In this document: in pieces, positions 27,901 to 39,900 of the stretch | How the letters are laid out: each line of letters starts with the position of its first letter | Numbering within the stretch: position 1 is the first letter of the stretch | From: Plutella xylostella | Lineage: Eukaryota; Arthropoda; Insecta; Lepidoptera; Plutellidae | Assembly: GCF_932276165.1 (NCBI RefSeq) | Contig: NC_063999.1 | Span: 2,916,501-2,980,500, forward strand | Direction: 5' to 3' | Length of the DNA: 64,000 bases | Translations under genes and position numbers: made by a program | The notes under the pieces: generated by a model | Told to the model about the DNA's origin: nothing | Databases searched by the model: none | The model's input: only the letters and a program-made list of their open reading frames with translations

Positions 27901-30900
27901 ATTTTCAAAACTCTTACCACATAATTTTGTTCATAATGACCCCCCGAGTCACCCCCTTTCGGCTTTTACCCTGCTGAAAGATTATAGCTCCGGTACAAGC
28001 CTTTCTTATAATTCTGTGGCACTAACATCTCGTTGTACAGGTACATTCACACACAGTAAAATTTGATAATAATGAAGACTCTAGTCTAGGTCTTAGGACT
28101 TATATGAACAAAGATAAAGAACAAAGAACTCTTTGGTACGCAGTCAACTCGAATATGCGTCTACTGCTTGGAGCCCCTTTTATAGTAATCAATCCCAAAG
28201 GATTGAAGGTATTCAAAGGGCGTTCACCCGGTCATTAGCGTTCTCTGCCCCAAATATATCACATAGGAGTCCGTACAATGTTCGCTTGCAGTTTTTTAAA
28301 ATGTGTACCTTGCGGGATCGAAGAATAATTCAGGATGTCTGCCTATTGCACAAAATTCTTAACCATAACATAGACTCGGTCTCAAATCTTACACCCATAT
28401 CGTTAAATGTACCCTCGCGTTACCCTAGGTATCCTATAAATAAAATATTGGACCTTCCTTTTTGTAAAACGAATACGGGTATGACCTCTCCTGTTTGTAG
28501 AATGTGTAGAGAGTACAACAGCTTGAATACACAAGTGAATGGTCTCGACATCTTTCACGACAGCCTTAACTGTTTCAAAACCAAACTACTACAATTCTTT
28601 TCAAAATAAAAATAAAAATAAAAGTTAAATCTTATTTATTGGGTTCATACCTACATCTCTGTTCTACGTTTTTGCTCACATTGTTATGTTAGATTAATGT
28701 ATTAATGTTTTACTGTTACCTTTCACATTTTTAGGTTAATCTTTAGTTTAGGTTAGTCTTTAGTTTAGATTAAGTACTTAACTTATCGTGTTGTAGTATC
28801 GTTTAAGAATGATGTGGATACCTATAATGAGGCATACATATCAGTATTTTATAATAAGAAATACCTTTGTATTGTTCTATATGTATGCTGTTGGTGTTCC
28901 TTAATAAATAAATAAATAAAATAAATAAGATAGAATCAATTTCTAATGGATTCTGGACGGTGGTCTGTGATGGAGAGCAAATCGTCTCAGCTTACACTGA
29001 CAATAGTTTTAGCAATAGACTATACTGAATGCAAACACGGAATCCGCAATCTCTTCTAATAGAAAATTTATACATAGCAGTGTGAAAAAAACGCGCTAGT
29101 ACACTACAGTTACCTCAAGGATGCTTCCATTTATTTATTTATTATAATAACAATAATGCTTAACAGATACGGCCAACACGCGATTATTGCTAGGTAGTAC
29201 AAAAATATATGAGTACTTACGAAAATTATATACAAAATAGAATTTAGCATTCACAACATTATGGCTGCGTATCCAGTAGGCAAACTGTTATCGCCGGCTG
29301 AGCTAGCTGCGAATGAGTTTATTATGATTTTATATGATTATATTCATAGTTTACTAGCTTCGGTCTCACTATACTCCATCAGCAGGTTTAATGGCCTACT
29401 CAACGCAGTCTAACCAACTCTCTGAATTCTAACATACAATTTAAATAGCTATGAACGGTGGCAATTGCGTCCAATACGATTGTTAAGTACCATTTTTACG
29501 ATCACTTTACACAGATGACATGATAATTGTACGGCCATACGGACAGTTGCGTTATCAAACACGTAATTACGCCTAATAGCAGAGTTAGTGTTATGTATTG
29601 ATTGGTAAAATTTTGCGAATAATTAAGGAAATCATCCGTGAAAATAAGAGTTTTGACAGAACCGGAGCGTCGCCGGGTCGTACGTCGTATAATTTAATAC
29701 ATTAAACTAGTATATAAAAGGGGGACGAAGATTTTCAATTTACAGTGCACCTCAGTTGCTCAGTGGAATACCAACTCATCAAAATGAACAAATACTTTGT
29801 GGTAAAGATATTTTTCCAATCCAGTGTTTAAATCAATAGAGTGTCATCAAATTTGATACGCAAAATCCAATGGGACTATCTATACCTACGCATTTTAAAC
29901 CATTTCTTTTCACATTGGCGATAAGTTCCCTATTCCTGTAGTTTAACAATAAAACAGGCTTATAACTAGGACTAATATTCCAGGTTTCCTGCCTGTTGGC
30001 CGTAGCTGCCCACGTGACGGCTAACCCTATTGGACACTACCCCATCGCCTACGCACCTGTGGCCGCCGCCGTAGGCAGCATTGTAAGTACTTATTATACA
30101 TATTTATTATATCCGAACCGCAGAATAATAACTATTACCAAAATATGTCTTGTATAAGGATCAATCTGCTACCAAATTTAAAGTTAAATCGATCTAAAAG
30201 TTATATTATAAGAAAGTGAACCAAGCGTTCCTAAAAACACAGCCCGAAATTATATTGTCTCTTTAACAATCCGATAAGTAGGTAATATTTGTATCAATGT
30301 CATAAAAATCCATTTATATTCTCATTCCAGTCGAACCCAAGCTACGGTTACAACTACGAAGTGAACGACCCTTCAACGGGAGACAACAAGGCTCAGTGGG
30401 AGACGCGCGACGGAGACGTGGTGAAGGGAGCCTACTCACTAGTCGAACCTGACGGCAGCATCCGCCTTGTGGAATACACCGCCGACCCGCTCAGAGGATT
30501 CAACGCCGTCGTCAAACGCATTGGAGCCAACATTCACTCGGTTGGGCCAGCCGTCGTCGAACATGTGGCGCCAATAGTCCAAGCTCCTATCGTCGAGCAT
30601 ATCGCTCCTATCCACGCCCCTATCGTCGAACATATCGCCCCTATCCACTACCCAGCCCCGATTGTCGCTGAGCCAATCATTGCGCCAGCACCGATCTTGA
30701 CCCACGCTATTGAACCTCTGTGGCTGCCGTCCCCGTCTCCGTATGTCAACATCCAAGGGTCCACGTATGGAAAGCACGGAAACCTGCTGCGTCACTGGAA
30801 CGCTGGCCCCATCTCCCTTGACGGCAAAACCCTCACAATCAGAACTAAACATCATTAAGGTTTAGAAATGTATAATTAGATTTATGTAGTAACTTCTATA

Positions 30901-33900
30901 TGATATAGTAACTCTTAGTTACCCAAGACGCTGGCGTGTTCTCGCATTTTCCGTGTGAAGATGCAAAAATACGCTTAGGTCTTGATAGAAGTTAAGGTAT
31001 TCCCGAGTAACGGAGTGTGCTGATCGAATATGTGAAACTGTATAGTTTTATAGCCGAATGTAAAATGTAAATAAATAATTTTACGTAAAATTCCTTTCTT
31101 TCTTATCAACCGAACCTGACGTTCCGAAATCACAATTGGCAAAAAGCGCTAGTCTGATGATGCATGAAGGTGCATAATGTATTCAGCTTACAAAATAATG
31201 GAATTATTAATTAGTAGTTATCTGTGTCACAGTATCAAGTCACGCGATGTCTATACGCAATTTTTCCAGTTCACGAAGACAAAAAGTGCGTTCTTCAGGA
31301 TTTTGTAAATGCTTTTTTTATGTTACATTACAAAAATATCGGGTATATTAATGCGGGAATTTGATTGATATTGGCATTTGGCAGATACCTGGCGGGTACC
31401 AACATAGGTTGAAGAGTGCTCTGGATACAGAGGCCTATGTCCATCAGCGGACATATTGATGACGTTAGGCATTATAGTGAAGTGGTAGATAACTTACCGG
31501 ATTGTTATCTTCATCGACATCATACTCTTCCCGTTGCACCATCATCAGCCTTCCGCTAGCGTTGATGACCTGATAAAAAAATTAAACATTAATAGCATTT
31601 AGCGCGTTATGATGAAGCAAAAAATCACTAAAGTTGAAATCGGATCTCAATAGACTTATTAGAGCCATAGGTTCGACCACTGATGTATAGGTACAATATG
31701 CAAAGGATAACGCAGTCAATTTCCTTCGTAGGTTAAACACAAAATGACGTGGTCTTCCTTGGATGAAGCCCTGTGTTGCAGTAGACGATGGTTATAGCTG
31801 ATTTTGACTTGCAAATGTCTGTCAACTGGTGTAGTACGTATTACCTCTGTGGTCTATTGTTAGAAGCTCTGCTTCAAAATCCAGAGGACTCGATCCACGT
31901 CTGGGACCATTATCAATTTGTGCTCCTAAATTATCCAGTTGTCAGATAGGCTCCTAAGGTCTGTAAGTAAGTAAGGTATGTAGATTTGGCAGTTAGGACT
32001 CATGTTATATTTTATAAGGTATAGCGTTTTCCAGTCGTGTCTTTCATCTGTCCCATTGGAGTTATGAGCCGGCACTAGTGAGTCACTAACGCGTGTCTGT
32101 AGCGGGTGAGTTACCAGAGAGTCGGGCTGTCTCTGCGCGGGCGCGGGGGCGGGGGCGCGCGGCGCGGGCCGGCCGGGCGCGCCGTCCTGCAGGCGGCACA
32201 GTGCGCACGACACCACGCACGCCGGGTGAGATAGGGCGGAGACGTCGACCGCTTGCACGCAGCGCATCTCGATGTTGCCCGCTGAGGAGGGTAATTTTTT
32301 GTAAGTATGTGAAACGCCAGGCAAATTGGAACACCATCCAGCTAGCTGATGACGTAATGTCGGAATATTTAACACTTCGCAACTATGCTTATGACGTCAC
32401 GTGGATATGATTTGGCAAGGTTCCTGCGTATAAGTGATTTACAGGGCTTATACATAGACGCTTGTAGCTAATGGGAAATGAGTATGAATGACTAAATACT
32501 CTCCAAACTCACCATTATCAATACAATTCAGCTCATAAATCGTCACCAGTGCATCCGCCCCGAACACCACAAGCTGGTCATCCAGCAGGTCTATCACGAA
32601 CACCTGCGCCTGCACTCTCACTATCTTGGCGAACTTCTTAGCCTAGCTATTTATAGCTAGTTATATTGATTTGACAAGGTTCCTGCGCATTAGCAGGGCT
32701 TATAGCCGGTAGCAGCTAAATGGGAAATAAGAATGAAAGAAAGAATACACAGCTAAATTTTTCCAAACTCACCATTATCAACACAATTGAGCTCATATAT
32801 CGTAACCAGTGCATCCGCCCCGAACACCACGAGCTGGTCATCCAGCAGGTCTATCACGAACACCTGCGCCTGCACTCTCACTATCTTGGCGTGCTTGTTG
32901 TCGAGCTTCGCGTCGCGCGGGTAGAAGCGGATCTCGTCGTGCCCGTCGAGGATGCTGTAGCAACCTGCGCGGAAATATATATAGATAGAAGATGTGGATT
33001 ATAACGCAGAATATTATGAAAAACAACACTAGTAATAATATGGATACTACTTAGATTAAATGTTATTTGATTTTGCCATTTTCGATTAATGAAGTGTTTC
33101 AACCATAGCGTGTATTCTTTTATGTGTTTAATTTGTAAGTAGTTTTTAGTCATTTGTTAACTTTTAAAAAAAAACTTATCATGCTGTAAACACACCATTA
33201 GGGTGCATTACTAGTTTAAAGCTTGAATATATTTTTATGCATGTTGTGTTATGTACCTGTTGTGTGATGCCATTAAATAAATAAATATAAAGAGCAAGGT
33301 TTCTCTTGGGTATAAGTTCTGTACCACAGATACGGCGATAGATACATAAAACAATAGTAAATAGATTATTTACTCTACACTACAGATTACCGTTTTCATT
33401 TCCCCTTGCCCAAATTCTTATTACAAAAGTTTCGTTTTCACGCAAATGACGTGGCGCTTCTTGCGGAAACTATGTATCATATAAAACATACGACCGAAAA
33501 ATAATGGAGATGACATATTTTACTTACTACATGATACATCTATAACCATACGTGACCATACTATGTAACAACAATACATACCTATAACAATATAGTCCCT
33601 CCACCACAGCATGCCTCCAGTGACTACAAAGTCCTTCTCCTGGGTCTCGTTGCCGAACAGTTTCCACTTGCGAGTCACGCAGCTGTAGTGGGCGAGTCCC
33701 GTGCGACCCGCCACGCATAGGTGGACCCCGGTGCGGTCTATGGCCGAGTACTGTTGGATTATGGAGCTTAGGTTAGTAGTAGTATGGGTTTTTCACATTA
33801 TTCGATGTATTATCTTATGGAACTTTGTAATAAGGGAGAGTTTATGATATATATCTCTGATAATATTAGGTCGCCAGCTGTAGTGAGCGAGACCCGTGCG

Positions 33901-36900
33901 GCCCGCCACGCATAGGTGGACCCCAGTGCGGTCAATGGCTGAGTACTGTGGGATTGTGGATTTTAGGTTACATTGTAATAAGGATTAGTTTAAATGATAT
34001 ATTTTCTCTTTTGCATTAGCTTGTATTTTCAAGTATGGGGTTCTAATTCTGCAAGCGCAAATTTGTATAATGTAGAGCAGCGTTTGCACGTCTAGGTGGC
34101 GACACTTTCGCCCAATGCCTACTAGTTTTCCTTTACCTTTTTCTGTTCGAACTGTGTGAAATTCATGTACTAATAATGCATAACCATAACTAAAATTATG
34201 TACTAGCGTAGGTATGAAGGCGATTATCGAATACCAAAATTTATCCAATGCTGTAAAATATTGTTGCTCGAAAATCATCGAAAATGTCTTACCCTCAACG
34301 GCCAATTAGTAGCAATATACGTAGCCGGCAGCGGCAGAACGATCCACTGCTTCCTGCACTCATTGTCGTCCACAAACTCCGTGTACTTATTCGTGTTATC
34401 AAACTCGTCAGAGCCGGCGTTGTGATCGCTCAACCCGTTGTCTGACTGGTAGTCTGTAGACGAGTCTATGATGGACAGTTTGGTGCGTTTGGTCAGATTG
34501 TCTTCTAGGTTGATGTACAGTTTATCGTCCGCTTGCAGGTAGAGGTGGCTTTGGTTGCTCTGGAATAAGAGAGTTAATTACAATAATTATAGACACACAC
34601 TTCGTTGGCGCAGTACTTAACCCAAAATTGGACTTATCAAGACAAAATTAATTGACAGAATAATAAATCGTATTTTTTAAGTCTGCAGAATATACGCGAA
34701 AATATCTGTAAATATGTAGCTCTTTGCGTCGTCGACGTTATGCATACGGTTCATATACCGATTCAGATAATTAATAAACGCATTCCATTGCTAGCTATCC
34801 AATCGCCATTCTATGTACTAAATATTAAATACTTACTACAGTTCAGTTTACATGTATCAATTTCAATTATCTGTCAAAACCCTCATTACATTCGAATAAG
34901 GGTAGTTTCTGTTTGTGTCAGATATCTTTCCCCGTCGTATCATAAAAAGCTATATTTGCAAAGGTACTCACCATACAAGGGTTGACACTGAGCGGGCTCT
35001 TCACAAAGTCCAGCTGTATGAGATTAGAGCTGGTATCACCCTCCACTCGTACCATCCAGAGTTGGTAGCCTTCAGTCGCCCACTCCTGAAACAATGTATG
35101 ACAATGTTTATCAAATATATATTATACACACATAGGTGGATAAAAATAACGGGTGATTTTTTAAGAGCTTGAGAACATTTTTAAAAAAAAAACGCATAAA
35201 ATTTGCAAAAACTCATCGGTTCTTTATTTGAAACGTTAGATTGGTCCATGACATTTACTTTGTGAAGATAATTTCATTTAAATGTTGACCGCGGCTGCGT
35301 CTTAGGTGGTCCATTCGAAAAGTCCAATTTTTGGCAACTTTTTCGAGCATTTCGGCCGGAATAGCCCGAATTTCTTCGGAAATGTTGTCTTCCAAAGCTG
35401 GAATAGTTGCTGGCTTATTTCTGTAGACTTTGCCCGCGGTTGTCCTATTTATATTATAAATTACCCATTATTTTATTTTGGGTACAATTTGGCATACCTT
35501 TACAGATATTTTTTTCAAAAATAAACTTATTATATATTAACCGTTAAAGTTTGATTTATGTTAATTAGTATTTATATTTTTCTTTACATACATTTGCAGC
35601 GATGTTTTCTTGCTGTTTCTTAAAGATATTGGCGTTTAATCGAGAAACGATGTGAAAAAAATACTACTGCGTTACTTTCATACAAAATATTTTTTTTATT
35701 GTTAAGAACATGTATTTTGTTTCGTAAACATATATCAGATAAAAAGAAAGAAAAATAAATTAATCAAAAAGTTTAAATTACAAAATATTCTCAGTCTTGT
35801 TATTCATTTTATAATAAAGTTTCCCACTGCATTACCAATCAATACATTTAAATGCAATTCTTTTCGAAAAAAGAACTAAATAATCATTATTTTTTGCTTA
35901 AATTTTTTATAATAGCTCCAAATAAGGTTAATTATTAAAATTATATTTAGTTTAAGTTTCTTTTTAATATAGAATAGCTAATATTTTTGTGAATACTCTC
36001 AGGAAACGAGGGACAAATAGAGAACGCAGTGGTTAATTGGTAACACAGCGGTATCTCAATCACAGTCTTTATATTTCTTCATTTAAAACTAATCACAATG
36101 TGAAATAAACAATCAAACAAAAATAAACAGAACTCTTAGTTAAATAACAAATATTAAAATCGCTGAAAATATAACTACTTAATACTTATAAATATTTATC
36201 TTTTTTTGCGTATAAAGCCGTTGTTTTTCAGTCGCTGTTAACGCCATTGAGTCCGAAATGTTATACTGTAACAATATAATGTGCTCAAATGTTATATTCG
36301 TACCATAAATTGAGTAACAGATATCTGAAAACTATAAGAAAAACCCCTGAGTTACTATAGCTACAACTGCGTTACTTAAAAAGTAACGAAGTGTAGCAGT
36401 AACGCAGTTGTAAAACAATAACCTATTTGAAGTTAGTACTTAAATGAATACACATTAGGGCATGCAATACCGGAACAATTTTCAATACCGGTATTGAGTT
36501 CCGGTATTACAACTCAATACCGGGATCCCGGTATTAATACCGGTATTAGACTTCCTTGTAATAAATGGCATATACTGTGTTTAAAGGTCGTATACATCAA
36601 AATAAAACAAGAAAATGCAATCATATTCTGTATTTTGTTGTAGATTTTTACGAGAAATCAGTTTTAGAGTTTAAATTTTAGAATAAACTATTTTTTTACA
36701 TCCGGTGCCGGTTTACGCATGGTCAACAGTAGATTTCTAGCAGCCGAAAACTGCATTAAACGGTTGGGAACAAGTGCGCTTTCACAGTATATACACACAC
36801 AAGGCTAACTAAATCTTAATCGCTTTATTTATAGCCTAAAAAAGTCCGATTCCGGTATTACTTCAATACCGGTATTAACTTTCAATACCGGTATTGAAAA

Positions 36901-39900
36901 AAGCGGGAATTTTGTACGGGATCCCGGTATTACGAATACCGGTATTGCGGTATTGCATGCCCTAATACACATACATAGGATATCAAAATGCCCTCATAAT
37001 TGTTACTAATTATTACATATGTTGCATGAAACAAAATAATAAATATCTAGAAAACTCACCGTATGTCGCCGGTAACTCAGTGGCGTCACAATAAATACAC
37101 GCGCTACTCTCCAGGACTCTCATCCGAAAGACTTGGTCATTTTATCCATCCCGCTCTCCTTCCTGCACTCTGATACAAATACACAGCCATTCAAACGATC
37201 TTAGGTGTAAGAAAGTGAAAAAAAGTTTATTTATGATTGAATTTCCTATGGTAACCTAGTGTAGGTGTATTTTTGCTTAGGCTTGGGGACTCGGCCAAGA
37301 ATATTAATTGAACCATAATATGTTGTTGTAAAATCATTCTTATTACCGTGAAGTGAAGTTTAACTAATGACATATTCGTTATAATATTCAAAAACATTGC
37401 TTTCATTATAATTTTTTACACACGTTGTGCTTGTTTTAAATGACTCGCTTCGAGGGACAGACAATTTTTATATGAAAAACAATTGCGTTACCAAAAACAA
37501 CAACAGAGTTACCGTAATTTGTAAATAAATAAAGTATTTTTCTTAAATTTATAATATTTTATGTGACCGGTGTCTTATTTGATTGCTACAGACGGTAGCT
37601 TTATTCCTGAACTTCATTATTTAATTTTAAAATACTTTCTTTGTAGGGGACCGATAATTGTACCCAAAATAAAATAATGGCCCAAATGCGAAAGTTTGTG
37701 AGTATGTGTGTATGTTTGTTACCTCTTCACGTCAAAACGGCTGAACCGATTTTAACGAATTCTGGTATGGAGTTAGCTGAAGCTGACACCCTGTATTAAC
37801 ACATAGGCTACTTTTTATCCCGGAATTCCCACGGGTAAATCTTTTTCAAGGCGAAGCGAAGCTCGCCGGTACAGCTAGTATAAAATAAAATTCACTAAAA
37901 CACTCACCATGCTAGTAACAACGAGCGGGTTGTGCTTGAGCAGGTCCTGGTTGAGTCCGTAGTCCCAGGCGAGGGAGCACATGAGCAGCGCCCCGAACGT
38001 GGACCACACGGACACTCCGCCGCGCTCCCACGACACCGCCACCGCGCGCCCGTCGCCCGACCATCACTAAGGAGATCTAGTAATACTCGTCCACTATTGG
38101 ACTATAGGCCTCTTTCGACGAGCGCTACGAAAATACCCTGATCCAACCAACTGTCCTACTGCCAGTTCTAATAACCTATCTATCGATAGCTGACAGTTAA
38201 TGTTATACGATTTTTACACATAAAAAGTAGCATTCTGTCAAAATCAAAAGAGATTACTTTTAGTAATAAGGCCGCCGATTGAACTATTTATTTTCTTTTT
38301 TTATATTTGTGAAACTGTTTCTGTTTGTGTGCAATAAAGAGTATTTTATCTTTATCTTTAAATCGTATGAAAGTAACTGTCCAATATCAACAGATAGAAT
38401 TATTGAAAATGGCAGTAAGTCAGTCTAGCGAGCAGGAGTACTAGAATTATCTGACGAATTACCCCATTTTATCCAGATGCGTTTCTCCAATATCTAGACA
38501 CCCAGCGATCAATTGTGGTGTTCTGTGTCTATTTGTGTGTATGAATTAAATTATCAAAAACACTCACCATACTAGTAACAACGAGCGGGTTGTGCTTGAG
38601 CAGGTCCTGGTTGAGTCCGTAGTCCCAGGCGAGGGAGCACATGAGCAGCGCCCCGAACGTGGACCACACGGACACTCCGCCGCGCTCCCACGACACCGCC
38701 ACCGCGCGCCCGTCGCCCGACCATCTGGGGAAGATAATTAGCAGATTAGTTTTTACCATATATTATGCCTTGTTTCACCGTGTTTCACGGGGAAAGAGAT
38801 CTGACAGAACCCTCATTACATTCGCAAAAGGGTAGTTTGTGTTTGTATCAGATGTCTTTCCCCGTGAAATGGCATAGGTATAAATAGCGCATTTACATAG
38901 ATAGCGCAAGCATCATGATTTGTTTATAGCAAATGTTTAAAATTAGGAGCGGTTTCAGTCTAGCGTATTTAGCATTTGGGAATCACACATATAATTATGT
39001 TACATCACAAGTTGTTATGTTACATCACAAGTTGTGATGTAACATAATTATATGTGTGGCCGGGAAAAGGCACGTGAAGCACATGCACTTGCGGCATCTA
39101 TGTAGTTTTTACAAAATCTGTTCAAGACACCACTGATCGTTTTAAATTTTTAACTCCTTGTCTGAGTCAGGCTACAGTCCACCATGCTACACCAACTTGC
39201 TTGATAGTTTACACGAGAGTTTTTTTTTTAATAAAACACAAATATCACTCCCCCAGTCAAGGTATTTCATAATCCTGAATAGCACACTCACCTCATACAC
39301 TTGACGGGTCCGGGGTCGCCGGGGAAGTCCCTGGAGCTCAGCACCATGGTGTGCGACAACTCCAGCCCACCCGTCGCCTCGTCTATCGTGAACACGTCCA
39401 CTTGAGAACTGCAATTAGGGAGGAAAGATTAGATCTCCGCCATAGAGTAAATAGTAGTAGTCGGTGCCGCCGCTCCGCCCGCTGGCGTCGTGGACGCGGC
39501 CTTGTACAAGGTGTTGCAAAAGCGGTATTGTAAGCCAAAAGGGGGTGACTCAAGGGGTCAACCTGAATCACTTTTCTATAAAATATTCTGTTCCTCATAG
39601 GTAGTAGAAAGAAAATAAAATCATCAATATCATAAAATATTGCTGTGGAACCTGGAGTCACTTACTTTTTTCTCCCAATAGCGATAAGTCTATACTTGTG
39701 ATTAACTCTAGCACAGGTGGCATCGTCAATGCCCTGAGCCCAAATGCCTTGGACGGCCTGAAACAGATTGAAATTGTTATTCGAAAAAAAACACAACAAA
39801 TATACTGTTACATAAAAAGAATAGCCTACCCCTCCAGGCGTTGGTATTTATGTAAATACCGTAGCAATACTTGTTGTGAATAACAAGGGCATATTTATAT

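Larger units (their letters stand above)
25830..29700. other. Spacer between cuticular genes B and C
   Basis: The 3.9 kb spacer has no host gene that I can recognise. It holds an RTE-type LINE 3' end in reverse orientation, an unclassified element shared with 53890-55070, a perfect 13 bp hairpin at 27470-27502, a GTTGCAAAA-family copy (27770-27970) and a LINE reverse transcriptase fragment. Confidence 0.65.
21016..31497 (-). other. Ric1 intron 14, host of three antisense cuticular genes
   Basis: The exon 14 donor at 31498 and the exon 15 acceptor at 21015 join in phase 0 and restore the family sequence, so everything between is intron. It carries three complete plus-strand RR-2 cuticular genes, a LINE fragment (28075-28925), an RTE 3' end (26630-26765), GTTGCAAAA-family copies and an unclassified element (about 26790-27675). 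Confidence 0.88.
35086..38567 (-). other. Ric1 intron 8
   Basis: This 3.5 kb intron contains a mariner/Tc1-like fragment (35146-35455), a hAT MITE (36456-36964), a short repeat of a common lepidopteran family (37690-37885), the displaced copy of exon 8 and a LINE tail (38249-38362). An inverted repeat at about 36364-36414 (ACAACTGCGTTACT arms) is also visible. No further host exon is needed: exon 8 and exon 9 join in phase 0. Confidence 0.75.

Noticed and set aside
37908..38064. Mutually exclusive alternative exon 8 of Ric1
   Set aside because: The copy lacks a usable acceptor and the nearest AG breaks the reading frame; its protein would in any case be identical.
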